Below, piece after piece: positions 27,257-39,323 of a stretch of DNA of 64,000 nucleotides (its first letter is position 1; each line of letters begins with the position of its first letter). The translations under genes were made by a program, and so were the position numbers. This stretch comes from Coriaria nepalensis (taxonomy: Eukaryota > Streptophyta > Magnoliopsida > Cucurbitales > Coriariaceae), in the NCBI GenBank assembly GCA_027186245.1, contig CP114496.1, forward strand, positions 8,396,001 through 8,460,000, given 5' to 3'. The notes beneath the pieces were generated by a model. It searched no databases, had not been told where the DNA came from, and saw only the letters and a program-made list of their open reading frames with translations.

Positions 27257-27300
<44 letters not shown>
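27257..27300. repeat. 44-base poly-A tract
   Basis: Uninterrupted A run. Sequence just upstream does not resemble a coding exon, so a retrocopy tail is not supported. Confidence 0.9.
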
Positions 27301-27304
<4 letters not shown>

Positions 27305-28422
27305 TGGAGATTAGCAGGTCACGCGTGAAAGAATCCCCATGAGAAATGTTTCATGTGTGCACGTGTGAGAAGTGGTACCATGTGAGCCGCTGATCCATCT
27401 CACTTGCCTCTTGCCCATTTTCGTCGTCTTCTTCTTTGGACTCGACCCTCCCTATAGTCCCTTCCTGCCCATAAAAGCCTTTACTGATCTACCGTGACTC
27501 AATCCCCACCGTTGATTTATTATCTTGGCGACTAGCTACACTATATTATTTTAGTTTAGACTGTGAGATTCACTGAATTTTTGTCAAACTGTTTTGATTT
27601 TTGAATAGACGGTTGATATGGACTAAACCATTCTCATATGTTATATCAAACTGTTCAGCCGATAGAATGTTGTGAAAATAAAAGGACTATTATGTAATAT
27701 TTAGATATCAAAAGGACCTCAGTTCGATCGAATTTTGCTCGGGTTTCAAAATTCCATCTGAAGTTGTAATGGTAAAAAGTTAAATCCTTTGTGTTTAGTA
27801 AACTGATATGTGGAATATTATAATTTTATTCATATTTATAAATTAGAAGGATATATTATCAACATAAATTAGATTTTGAGCTTCAATTAAATTTATTATA
27901 AGAATGATTAAATTAAATTAAACACATATTACTTTAATTTAATTACCCTTCAATAATTTAAGCCCCCCACCACTTCCACCTCCAAAAAAAAATAAATAAA
28001 TAAAAAATAGGGAGGGAAAAACTAAAAAGTGGAAATTATTATAAGAAGACAAAAATAAAAATAAATAAATAAATAAATAAAAATATATATATATATATAT
28101 AAAAGGTTTGATAAAGATGTGGAGTATTGGGATCAATATTTTAAGGTGAAATAATGAGAGGAAAAAAGAATGAAAGTATGATTATTTTATTTTCCTACAA
28201 GAATGATTGATGGATTTGTTTACTATCAACTAAGATTTGTGTCTTTTGCTTGTCTTCCAAGATTATATTCTTTTGTTAACACTCATTTTACAAGTTGCAA
28301 CAAAAACAACATCAACAACAACATCAATAACAACAAAGAAATCCATTGATTTGCTTAGATGTTCTTACAAGTTATCTAATCACCTACTCAAGCATAAAAT
28401 TTCAACTCAAGGAATTATAATT

Positions 28423-28453
<31 letters not shown>

Positions 28454-31204
28454 CAGAAAAGTTAAAAAGTTTCTTACCCTTTTCACTTTGTATGTACTAT
28501 CATGTGAGTCGAGTAAAAGTGAGTAAAAAGGAAAGGTGAATTGATTGAAGAAAAAAAAAAAGTAATGTAAAGGGGAAAAGAAAAAATGCTTCTACTCTAT
28601 AAACATTATAGTAAATTATTTAGTGATTACTTGTTAAATTAACTTTTATATGGTCACCCTCCACCCTCACACGAGATATAATTCATTGTCTTTTGTCATG
28701 TTTAAAACTTTTCAGAATAACTCGAGATTTCTTAAATTTCAGATAAAGATGTTATTATTGAATTATTACATATTTATCTTATTAATATTTGTTAAATTAG
28801 TTTTTACACGGTACATAGTCTCGGCATATTTAAAATCCCCTTGAATGACCCAAATCAGAAGAGACGAGTCTTTGTACATAGAATTCCTTAATGAAATAGA
28901 AGAATATGAATATGAGTGACAATTTACTCATGAATGTATGTGTCAATCAAAGTTTTTGTGGTAAGGGAAATGTAACAAGTAGACAAAAGCATATATGTAG
29001 TAGTAGTCTAAGCTAGGAAGATGCCGTTACGAATTAAAATTGACCAAAAAAATATGGCTCAATAATGCTGAATTGAATGGAAAGTTTTCAACTTTGAACA
29101 TTATAATTGGCTTACAAAATAAACCAAAACCCCCCAAAAAAACCAATACTGGATAACATCAATCGAATGCTTCGAAATGCGTACACGCGAAGCCAAACAA
29201 AAGCAACTTTGGATCAACTTTGGCTGTTAAAGAACCTTTTTTTTTTCTTCTTCTAATGCATGTCTCTATAGCCTTCTAACAGCAATATTGGCTACTGCAT
29301 AATTTTTTATTTTTCTAAAAGAAAAGACTTAGATAAGAGGAAGTTGATTTCATCGAAAGAATCTCCCGGGCCTAAGTAGAAAATTGAACTAATTAGAAAC
29401 TTAAGATAATTGGATTAGTATTAATTTATAAAATACATCAAGGATACTCAAATACTATAATATGCATGATTTTTTTTAATATAAAAAATTAGTATGGTTT
29501 TTAAAATAAAGTTCATGCAAATTTCAGTTAAAAAAGTTAGGAAGTAGGCAATATGTATTGCTCAAAATGGTGACACATAAAACTCTACTAGGACATTTTT
29601 TAAACTTTCAAAAGAGTTCCAAGGTTGGAAGGTTTGTATTAAATTCTTAAATTTGTGGATCTCATATATTGTATTTTCATATTCCTTCAATTTTAAATAT
29701 TAATTATAGGGTTTAAAATTTTATAAAATATTTAAAATATCTTATAGAAGAGAATAAGATTGATCAATTTAAAGATAAATAATTTAGAAAAATTATAAAA
29801 TGAATGTGGTTATTATAAAAATTATAGACTAATTCAATAAAAATCGATCAGATATATATTTATAATTGATTTCTATTAGACTGATTCACGATTTTTAAAT
29901 TGACCAAATCAACTCAAAAATCTTTAAAAAAAAAAATTATGAGTTATAAAATTTAATAATTAATTTAGAGCTACAACCATTTTACTACTCGTAAGAATCT
30001 TCCACACTAATAATAATAACTTTAAAAACCAAGTAATAAATTCTTAATAATTTTTATTTTTATTTTTATTTTTATTTTTTAGGGTGAGGAAGTCTTTATC
30101 CTAGACGTCTAGTTGATGAGTAAAATAATGTAGCCACTAATTGCATGTCCGCTTCATTCTTTCTTAAATTTAGCCTCGATAGAAAACAAGCATTTAGTGT
30201 TGTAGCCTTTGCTTTATTTAGCAGAGAGTTCGAGGATGTTTAAAGTAAATTACATCCATTTTGCAATTGATAATCCTATTGTCCTATCAACATTATTTGA
30301 AATGAGTGTCATCAATTTTGATCCAAGTGAACTAATTATAGAGGTTCATCGATCTTTCTAATTAAAGAGGTCTACAAACTTACGATGATTATCTTGTTTC
30401 GATTTTATATTTGTCTCGTATTTGAAATTGATTTAGCTATTATAATGTATATATGTGATTTGACATTCCTCATTATGTTTGCATGCAATATTACGTGTAA
30501 GAAAGTTATGGCAAAGTAACGCCTATCATCATAAACAACACGTAATGGACAAACCCGCAATTATGCGCTAGAAGAAACAAAAATAATAGAGAACGAGGGA
30601 CATGAAACACAAACCTTCCAATTAAAAACAAACCAAGTACAAAAATAGACATTTCATTACCTAATCCTACCAAATAGAATCCTAATTGATGAGGTGCATG
30701 GGAGATCATTATAATCAACAAAAGTTTTCTCCACCTGAAAATGATCATGCTTAGCTTAGCTATCAAATTTATCCGAACATATAGAATGAATTAACTCAAA
30801 ATTCGATCAAACCGTTCATAAAATAATATGTCATTTTCATTAAATAATATAATATCCTATATTAAATGACGCGACAATACTTTATGAATGGTTGAAACAA
30901 AATTTGGATTGATCCATACTGTTTGGACCCGTATAGTTCGGGCTGAAATCTAAATTCCCTCACAACATGCACGAGTATGAGACTGATGTATTATTCTTGT
31001 AGTCTAATAAATGAAATCATAGTATTTTACAGAGTTAGATATATATATTGCGATATAATTTTGAAAGAAAAAGGTACTCCAACAGTCTATATCAAATTTA
31101 CTAAGCACTAACATAATTTTGAGAGGAGGAAAAATGTAAATGGTTGAACTTAGACAGAGATTTAAGATTTTCGAACATACATTATATAATGACCCTCGAT
31201 CAAG

Positions 31205-31232
31205 TATATATATATATATATATATATATATG
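31205..31232. repeat. TA microsatellite
   Basis: About 14 TA units in the gene-free stretch. Confidence 0.9.
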
Positions 31233-31974
31233 GCTGCTTACATGCCCAGTTAATAATTAATATGCCCATGGTCATAGAATTTCTTGATAGAAGAGAGAAG
31301 TAAAGAATGGAATATAAAGGGAGGAGATGAGGACAAGAAGGAAGTGTTTGTTCTTTGGTTGTTTTCTAACGAGACATGGAGGAGAGGCAAAGGCAGAAAA
31401 AGATAAAAAAGGGAATGAAAAAAAGGTGGGTGTGCTAGAAAAAGACATACCCAAGCCGACAAAGATTTTATTAGTACGGAACAAGACATCAAACCCATTC
31501 TTCAAAACACACACAACACCTCACTCTCTCTCTCTAAACCCTAAAAAAATGTAATGAAATTGCCCCAACCCTAAAGTGATGTATGTTTCAATCTCTTTAA
31601 CTCACTGTTGTCTTCTGTTCATCACAGTTTGTCAGGTTAGCTCGAGATTTTAGGGCTCTTTTCTTTTCTTCTCTTTTTTCCCTCTGCCTGTCTGTTTGTT
31701 TTACATCGCATCGAAATGCTGGTTTGGGGAATGTTTGTCGTGCAACTTAGTCATAAATTATTTGACAAGAGAATATAAATCCATCCTACTTTATGCTGCC
31801 GCTACCTATCAATCTATTATTTTCTAATTTATTATTCTTGATTTGAAAAAAAAAAAAAAAACACACACACACATAGAGAGAGAATCTTACAAAGTTACAA
31901 GTTAATTAATTTCTTTTTGATTGATAAGGAATGCTTATTAATAACATAATTAATTGTTAAATTGATAAGAAAAT

Positions 31975-32071
31975 TTAGAAGAGTTAATCTCAATCTTCTC
32001 AAATAGATTGAACTTCTCCACGTTTCTCTTAAGAAATTAGAAGAGTTAATCTCAATCCTCTCAAATAGATT
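31975..32071. repeat. 35-bp direct repeat, one mismatch
   Basis: Copies at 31975-32009 and 32037-32071 begin TTAGAAGAGTTAATCTCAAT and differ at one base (T/C). They are separated by 27 bp. Confidence 0.85.
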
Positions 32072-34243
32072 TTGATCATTATCATTATTATTATTTAAGA
32101 TGAACATGGGAAGTTGACATCATTCTTCTCGGGGACTATTGGGGATCTCCAAAACCCTAGATTTTGACCTCTCGAAGAGTGTGATCTGTCAGTCTTTCTT
32201 AGTTAATCTTAATTTAATATTATTATAATCGTACTTATTACAAGTAAAACTAGCCAGTGCCAAACATATAATAATATCTGCCAATTTTATACGTTAATCC
32301 ACCGAGAAGGCTAATGTTACAAATTTTATCTATCATCATTTCAAACACACGACGACGTTTTCCACTCATTGTGTCATCATATCATCGTGTCACAATATAC
32401 TTATATATATCATTTATCATTTACTAATTCATATAAACATTATTTTAAAATGGTGAAACTAATATTTACTACTAGAGTTATGGTGAAATCCAAAAATCAA
32501 CCTTAGAGATAAATGACCCGTGCATCTTGTTCGAATACCCAGTACGAAACTTACTTAAAAGGGCTTGTCTTCATTAGGAGAGCTACCCAGCTATAAGGCT
32601 ATATAGCTTGTCCGTGATCTTACATTTTATATGGTCTATTAAATTAATTTGTTTATTTTTGGACTCTTGTAATATGGTCCGTTAATCACCTATCAAATTA
32701 GATTTATATTACATGATCACATGAGTTACGAGGTTCAACATCAAATACATACTAAGATTAGAGTCTTAATGATATATAATATAATTGTATATATTTTTTA
32801 CTAATTCATATTTTTAGGATAATCAGTAATTTAACATAATATAAGAGTAAAAATATCAAATTTAAATTACGTTATTCATTTTTTTTATTGTTTATGCATA
32901 TAATATTGTAGAGGGAGGGAGTGGTAACATAAGTATTGTGATAGTCCGCCCTCAACTTTATTAAAACTATGATTTTGACTTTAAAATATTAAAAATTTAT
33001 AAATAAATTCTACTATTTCTAAATCTTTCTTCTGACTCGGCTCCTAATTGACACGGTATAATGAGTCTCCCCCAAAAATTTCAAAATATATGAAAAGCCA
33101 AAGAAGAATAAAAATGATGAAGAGATGTTAATTACTTATAGGTCTCAAAGCTACTTTGTGTTCAATTGTATCTACAACCCCCTATCAAATAACCACCGGC
33201 CTAATCGAGTTAATTTGTATGTTTGTCAAAGATGTATATAAGGGTTTGGCTTGCACTTAACAATAAGATCGTGATATTAATTTGAAGTTAAATCATGATT
33301 TAGAGGATATGCTATTTAGCTAGGTAGAGTATCCATACGTAAAACTTACGTTTAGTTTTGTTCTTACCATTTTTGCTTTATTTTAGTAATAGATACACGT
33401 ATGACTCAACATGTATACAATCATATGTTGTCATTTTGATCAAACACACATTAATATCAACAAACTTAACTTCCAAAGATTCAATTTGTAGTCAAATTTA
33501 AACTTCGAAAGAAACATATCTATTTAAAAATGAACAATAGTAGTGATTGATATGTTATAAGAAGACAAAAAATGAAAATTAAAGGATCAAAGTGTTACGT
33601 ATGGGATATTATATACATATCAAACTTTTTTTTCTTTTTCTTTTCTCTTTTTTAGGGAAAATGGGTCATAAATTAATTAAGAACTTGTACTTGATCAAAC
33701 CTTATTTCAAATTAAATTAATTTCAAATTAAATTAATTTTAAATTAATTTCCAATTATATAGCATGTATTAATTATATATGAGAGTAACATGACATTCTG
33801 AATTTATTTATTTTTTAGGTTTTCTTAATTTTTAGGAATTTGCAAACACCTTTTCTATTCCACTTTCAGATAAAGTAAAAAAGCAGAGAGAAGAAAGCAA
33901 GCAAAAAATGAAAGATTTAAAAATAAAAATAATAAAATAAAAATAAAAAAAATAATAAATAAATAATAAAAAAGGGAGGGAGAGAAAGGTAGGAGGGAAA
34001 AAAAAAAAGCAAAGCAATAAAGAAAGAAAGGAAGGAAAAGGAAAGAGAAAGTATACAAAGACAAAAGATTTAAAAGCACAATTGATTAGTAGTCAATTAT
34101 ATGATTAATTCAAAATTTAATTATCTCAAAAACAGGACCTCTCTCTCTCTTAGCTAGAAATTCTACTACTTAATCCAGATTTTGAGGACCACTTAAAAGT
34201 TTCTACCACTCCAACTCTCTCTTTAGTAGCCTCAAAGAAAAAA

Positions 34244-34279
<36 letters not shown>

Positions 34280-34349
34280 GGGAAAGTGAAGGAAAATAAA
34301 CACAAATTTTCTGTGGAAACAAACAAGCATCGGTGGATCGATATTCGAT

Positions 34350-37300
34350 ATGGATCGAGCTGCGGCCGAGGTTTTGCAAAGCTCACCTCATGTTCAACAA
34401 CAGATGATGATCATGACAGGAAACCCTAATTACTCATGGTGGAATAATAGTAGGATGAGATCTTCAATACCTCCCATATTGACACAAGAGTTATCAGCTT
34501 CTCCTAATAATTTCTTTCTGGCTCCTACTAATATTCCTACATACACACCCTCTTCTTCTTCTTCATCCTCTTCCTCCTCCTCCTCCTCCTCCTCCAGCTC
34601 TTCACTTCCCATTTCTTCATGGCTTGACACCCATGAGCTTCCGCCTGACTCTTGGAGCCAATTACTCCTGTAAATCTCTCTCTCTCTCTCTTCTCTATCT
34701 GAAAATTTTAAGCACTTCTGCATTGGATTTTTTGTTTTTTTTTTTGTTTTAGTGAGAAAGAAGATGTTGTTCCACATACATCTCTCTCCTTCTCTGAAAA
34801 CGAACCCTTATGCTCTGATGCATGGAGTGTTTCTTTTAGGAAGAAAAAAAGAAGAAGAGCATATTCATAGAGTTTGAGGAAGTATTAAGTGCTTAAGCTT
34901 CTATATATATATAACTCATGATTCTTCTCTTTTTGTAGGGGTGGATTGGTAGGAGAAGAAGAGAGGAGTACAAGTGGCATGAGGGAGCTATTTCAAGGTA
35001 AGAAAATGGAGAATTGGGAGGAAGAATTAATAAGCCAATTAGCCCCAAATGCTTCTCATCATCTGATTGATGACCACGTAAAACAAGAACACTACTCGTC
35101 AAGAAATAGCTATGTTAGTTATAATAGCGGATCTCAGGCCGGAGGTGATCACGATCAAGATTTCCCGGCAGCTGGAAAACCCGCAACTTGGTCTCAAGTG
35201 AACATGGCTAACCCGTTATCTCCAAGATCATGTTTGACAAATTTTAGCAACATGTTGGATTTTACTAACAAGCTCGATGCCAAGCACCCCACTCCGGATC
35301 GATCTTCTGAGGTCAATAATGAAATTCTTTTTCCTTAATCTCAATTAATTATTCAAAAACACTCTTGTGGCTCCTAAATTTTCATATTTTTTTTAATAAT
35401 TTAATTTAAGGCTTAGGTCACCATTGATTATCATTCGATATAAAGATGTCTTAAATTAACAATAACTTATTTTTCATTTATTTATAAGATAAATAAACAA
35501 ATATATATATAGCTTGACTTACATCAACATGGGGTGTGGAAATTTACTTTAATTACTTAAACAAAATGAATATAATGATTAATTAACTAATTAACTAATT
35601 AACTAATTAATTATTAATATTATTTTTATTTTTTTCTTCAATGAAGTGTAACAGCAGTGAAACTGGTGGGGCAATAAAGAAAGCTAGGGTTCAACCATCT
35701 TCAACCCAGACAATCTTCAAGGTAAGAAAGAAATGGATGAAACATCATGATTAAGTACTACGTACCCCACATATGTATGTATATATATATATGTATGTAT
35801 AGATGACTATTCTCACGTACAAAAACACAAACGCATGATCTGATCAGACAAAGCATGCAGATTTGTTGTCCTTTTTTTATTGTCCATTCGTTCAGTCTCC
35901 GTGATTCTTTTCATCTCTTCTAATTGTTTAAAAAAAAAAAAAAAAATTAACCATTAACTTCTGTTTAATTGATTAATGAAATTTATTTTTGCAGGTAAGG
36001 AAAGAAAAATTAGGTGATAGAATCACAGCTCTTCACCAGCTTGTTTCTCCATTTGGAAAGGTAATTAAATCCTTAATTAAACACGTGATATTATTGCAGT
36101 TCAATATCTTTCCAACTATAAACTAAATAATCTCAGCTTTGATGTAATATAATATAGAAATTATGAAATTAAATGGTTATTAGTATGATTCCCCCCCAAA
36201 AAAAAAAAGAAAAAAAGAAATTATAGAAACCAATACGAAAAGAATGTAATATAATTATTTTTGGTTAGATCCGGTTTATTATAGATAGATGAATCATAAT
36301 TACATATAAAGTTTGATACTATCGATATGAGATATGTGGTGATCGATCGATCAACTTTGAGATGAAAGAATAATGTGTGTTTAATTTTTTTTTTTTTTCT
36401 ATCTTAACGCTTTTAGTCAGAAGACATGTAACATGATGATCCATGCTTTTTTTACTCTTTGTATTCCAGAAACTTTACCCATTTGTTTATACATGTCATT
36501 TTCAAGTACATAAAAGAAGGATTGGAAATTGAGTGAAAATTTGGAGGGTTGTGGTGTGGTGTTAACTGTCAAAAGTGTGTCTTCCTTTTTGTTGCAGACT
36601 GACACTGCCTCAGTGTTGTTAGAAGCAATAGGATACATCAGATTCCTTCACAGTCAAATAGAGGTAATGCTTTTTCTCTTAAATCTACTCTATTTTATCC
36701 AACACATTTTTCACTACTGGTACTGTTCAAATAGAGTAGATCTCATCTAGTTCTCAAATTATTCCTTTCAGTTTACTTTTAGTTTATAAACATCTCACCA
36801 CGTCAGTCCACACCACCTTCTTCCATGTTTCAGGCTCTCAGCTTACCCTACTTGGGAACCAGACCGGCAACTAATTTCACTCACCAACGTTCAGTAAGAA
36901 AACTAGTTCGGGAAATTCTCACATGAATCATACTTACGATACTATTTCATATAGCCTAATGAGTTGTAATATATCTTTTTAATTACTAGGTTCAGGGAGA
37001 TAGGAATTGTTTATTTCCTGAACACCCTGGTCAGGTAGGCTACTGTCATTAATTTTATCTGTTTGGTTAATCTATTTGCGAATATAATGGTTGCCACTTG
37101 CCAATATGTTCTATGTATATAGCTTCTTAATGACAACTGCATGAAGATCAGGAAAGGGGCTTCCGATCATCCGGTAAGCCAATTAATCGAGTTAAAAATA
37201 TAATAAGTCATTTTATAATGTACCTATATGATTGTTTTAATTGGTGTTGTAATAATTTGTTAGGGCATCTGTCATGAAGAGCCAAAGAAGGACCTTAGGA

Positions 37301-37416
37301 GCAGAGGGCTGTGTCTGGTTCCTGTGTCGTGTACGATGCAAGTCGGGAACGACAATGGCGCCGATTACTGGGCCCCGCCGTCGCTGGGTGGGTCTGGTGT
37401 CGGTGGTTTCAGATAG
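34350..37416 (+). CDS. BHLH68: bHLH transcription factor, bHLH68/bHLH133 type
   Basis: Nine exons (34350-34669, 34939-35311, 35647-35721, 35995-36060, 36598-36663, 36834-36893, 36990-37034, 37123-37173, 37264-37416) encode 402 residues. The N-terminus has the GNPNYSWWN motif followed by a 19-residue serine run, then [22 protein letters not shown] and NWEEELISQ, as in bHLH68-like proteins. The helix-loop-helix begins at about residue 257: [20 protein letters not shown], then [20 protein letters not shown]. The C-terminus holds the conserved [17 protein letters not shown] and NGADYWAP blocks. The region before helix 1 ([15 protein letters not shown]) lacks the usual H-E-R triad that reads E-boxes, so the protein may bind an atypical site or act through dimers. 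The serine run matches a TCC/TCT repeat prone to length change. Confidence 0.93.
34553..34608 (+). repeat. TCT/TCC trinucleotide tract encoding poly-serine
   Basis: The coding tract gives about 19 consecutive serines in exon 1 of the bHLH gene. It mixes TCT, TCC, TCA and AGC codons, so it is partly stabilised against slippage. Confidence 0.85.
35578..35612. repeat. ATTAACTA tandem octamer in bHLH68 intron 2
   Basis: Four near-perfect copies of an 8-bp unit shortly before the exon 3 acceptor. Confidence 0.75.
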
Positions 37417-38676
37417 ATTTTCCCATTGTGGGACATTCGGACGGTCAATATTTACGGCACGCATAACAAAATGGGGGGGACTGGAGGAAAAATTAAGTAA
37501 CGTTATAACATCATGAGCAGTCAATCTGCTAAATCAAACAAGATATCTAAGGTTGATTGCTCATGATGATATACAATAGCTTCTGTGTGTGTGCCGTAGT
37601 TGATTGATCGGTGATCCGTCAAAACTTGAACAGTTTGATTACTACTGTAAGCTTTAATTAGCTTTCTATCATTCTATGTGTTTAATTACTATGACTAATT
37701 TGAATTATCAGTCATTTTAAATTCACTTTCTGATCATCTGAAAAAGGGCATACCCAATTAGCTTTCTATCCTAGACATGTTCACAGTAAATTTGTGGATC
37801 AGGCAATGAGAAGGATTAAAGGGGAGTGGGAGAGGAATTTTTGGACAAAAATGCTTCGATGATTGGATCCACAAATTCATGACAACTTTTCTTCAATCAA
37901 TTTGTTCTCCAAAATCAAGTGGAGTTTCAAACTGGTGTTTACGACATACTTTGATTTGTGTATAATATATAGTTATTTGATAAATTAAATTTTATAATAA
38001 TTATAATTATTACAGTTATTTATTATATCATTAATTATATAAAAATAATTATTATAATTAAGATAAAATTTAATATGTGAATAACTATATACGTACAGTA
38101 ATATTAATTTCTTATAACATGAACATGTATATGTACCTTGTTCAAAATTCAAATGGATAACCAAATAGCATGATGCAACATTTTGAATAAATCATACTTC
38201 ATACATATTATACGAATCATACTTGTATAAGAATTTTCCAATTTTAAAACCTTGTTGTATGGTCATGCCTCTCGGTCTCTCTTAGATCTCCAAAATGCCC
38301 AAAAAGTTGGTCGTGTTTGGGTCCGTTACTGGATAATGATTTATTGAAAGACTGGGTCGAGTTAATAATATATAGTTTATTATTTAAATGATTAGTAAAA
38401 TATGTAGAAAATTGGACAAATGGAAGAAGCAATTAGGAAGCTACAAATATTAGAATATAAGTTACACATTTACGTGTTTAAGAAGATAATAAATTTACAT
38501 ATTATACCCCTCTCTCAAGCCGACCTAGGCGGCAACAAACGGTTGAAATCTGTCCAATTCTATATCCACATGAATGAATGCACTTTTCGATTCTTTAACT
38601 ATTTGACTATTTAATTTTTATTTTAAAAAGTTTATATCAATTTATATACCATTTTCATTCTCTTATAAATAAATTC

Positions 38677-38712
<36 letters not shown>

Positions 38713-39323
38713 TACTAAATAATATAATTTTGAGTTAATTTATCCGACGTTTAAGAATGATATTCTTAGTTAATTTATAAATTATGAGTTATGTATTTTT
38801 ATAAAAAAAATATTTTAAAAAAAAATTATTAAACTCATTAATTTTTTATAATATCAGAATTATATATTAAATAAATATATTTATATAAGTACATTTATTT
38901 ATATAAAGTGAAATATTAAAATTAATCTCACGTTACTTAAGAATAAAATTTTAATAAATTTATAAATTAAAATATCTATACATTTAAAAAAAATTAAAAA
39001 AAAAATTTATCAACTTTATTAATTTATGAATTACATAATCTAAGAATAAAAAATTTCAATAATTCAAATAATATTATATTATTATTTTTAATAATGTGAT
39101 ACTATCGAAAAGTTTCTATTCCGGACTATTTTAACAGTTCCTCATATTTTGAGAGTACATGATTCTGAATTTGTTGAATGTAGAGAAGCATACTGTTTAC
39201 CGTCTCTAGTCTCTACAAAGCTTGTTTAGTTCTTGCGAGGGGTAGAATAGTCATTTCGTCAGAGCCGTCCTAGAGAATTTTGGGGCTAGCACAAGAAACA
39301 GGTATTTCAGTTAAAACTTAAAA
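37417..39323. other. Intergenic, 1.9 kb, very AT-rich
   Basis: 3' flank of the bHLH gene and upstream region of the LIN-like gene. A TA microsatellite is at 38678-38709 and several hundred bases beyond it are nearly pure A/T. No coding region supported. Confidence 0.7.

Larger units (their letters stand above)
25348..34349. other. Gene-poor AT-rich region, 9 kb
   Basis: No supported protein gene. Features are a 44-base A tract (27257-27300), a T tract near 28424-28453, TA microsatellites (28083-28100, 31205-31232), a 35-bp direct repeat (31975-32071), GAAA repeats (34247-34279) in the bHLH leader, and a CT-rich block with a telo-box at 31500-31760 that looks like a transcript leader without a following frame. 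The last ~600 bp should contain the bHLH promoter. No terminal repeats of an intact transposon were recognised. Confidence 0.6.

Noticed and set aside
27257..27300. Poly-A tract as the tail of a processed retrocopy
   Set aside because: No exon-like or cDNA-like sequence precedes it and no flanking duplication is seen.
28237..28539. 100-codon plus-strand frame with a poly-phenylalanine run
   Set aside because: The phenylalanine run is a 30-base T tract; the frame is chance.
30506..30766. 86-codon hydrophobic minus-strand frame in the gene desert
   Set aside because: Hydrophobicity follows from A/T-rich codons; no family match and no promoter-like sequence.
33832..34079. Overlapping phenylalanine-rich minus-strand frames
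   Set aside because: They are reverse readings of A-rich and GAAA-rich sequence upstream of the bHLH gene.
34430..34777. 115-codon glutamate-rich minus-strand frame
   Set aside because: It is the antisense shadow of the poly-serine exon of the bHLH gene.
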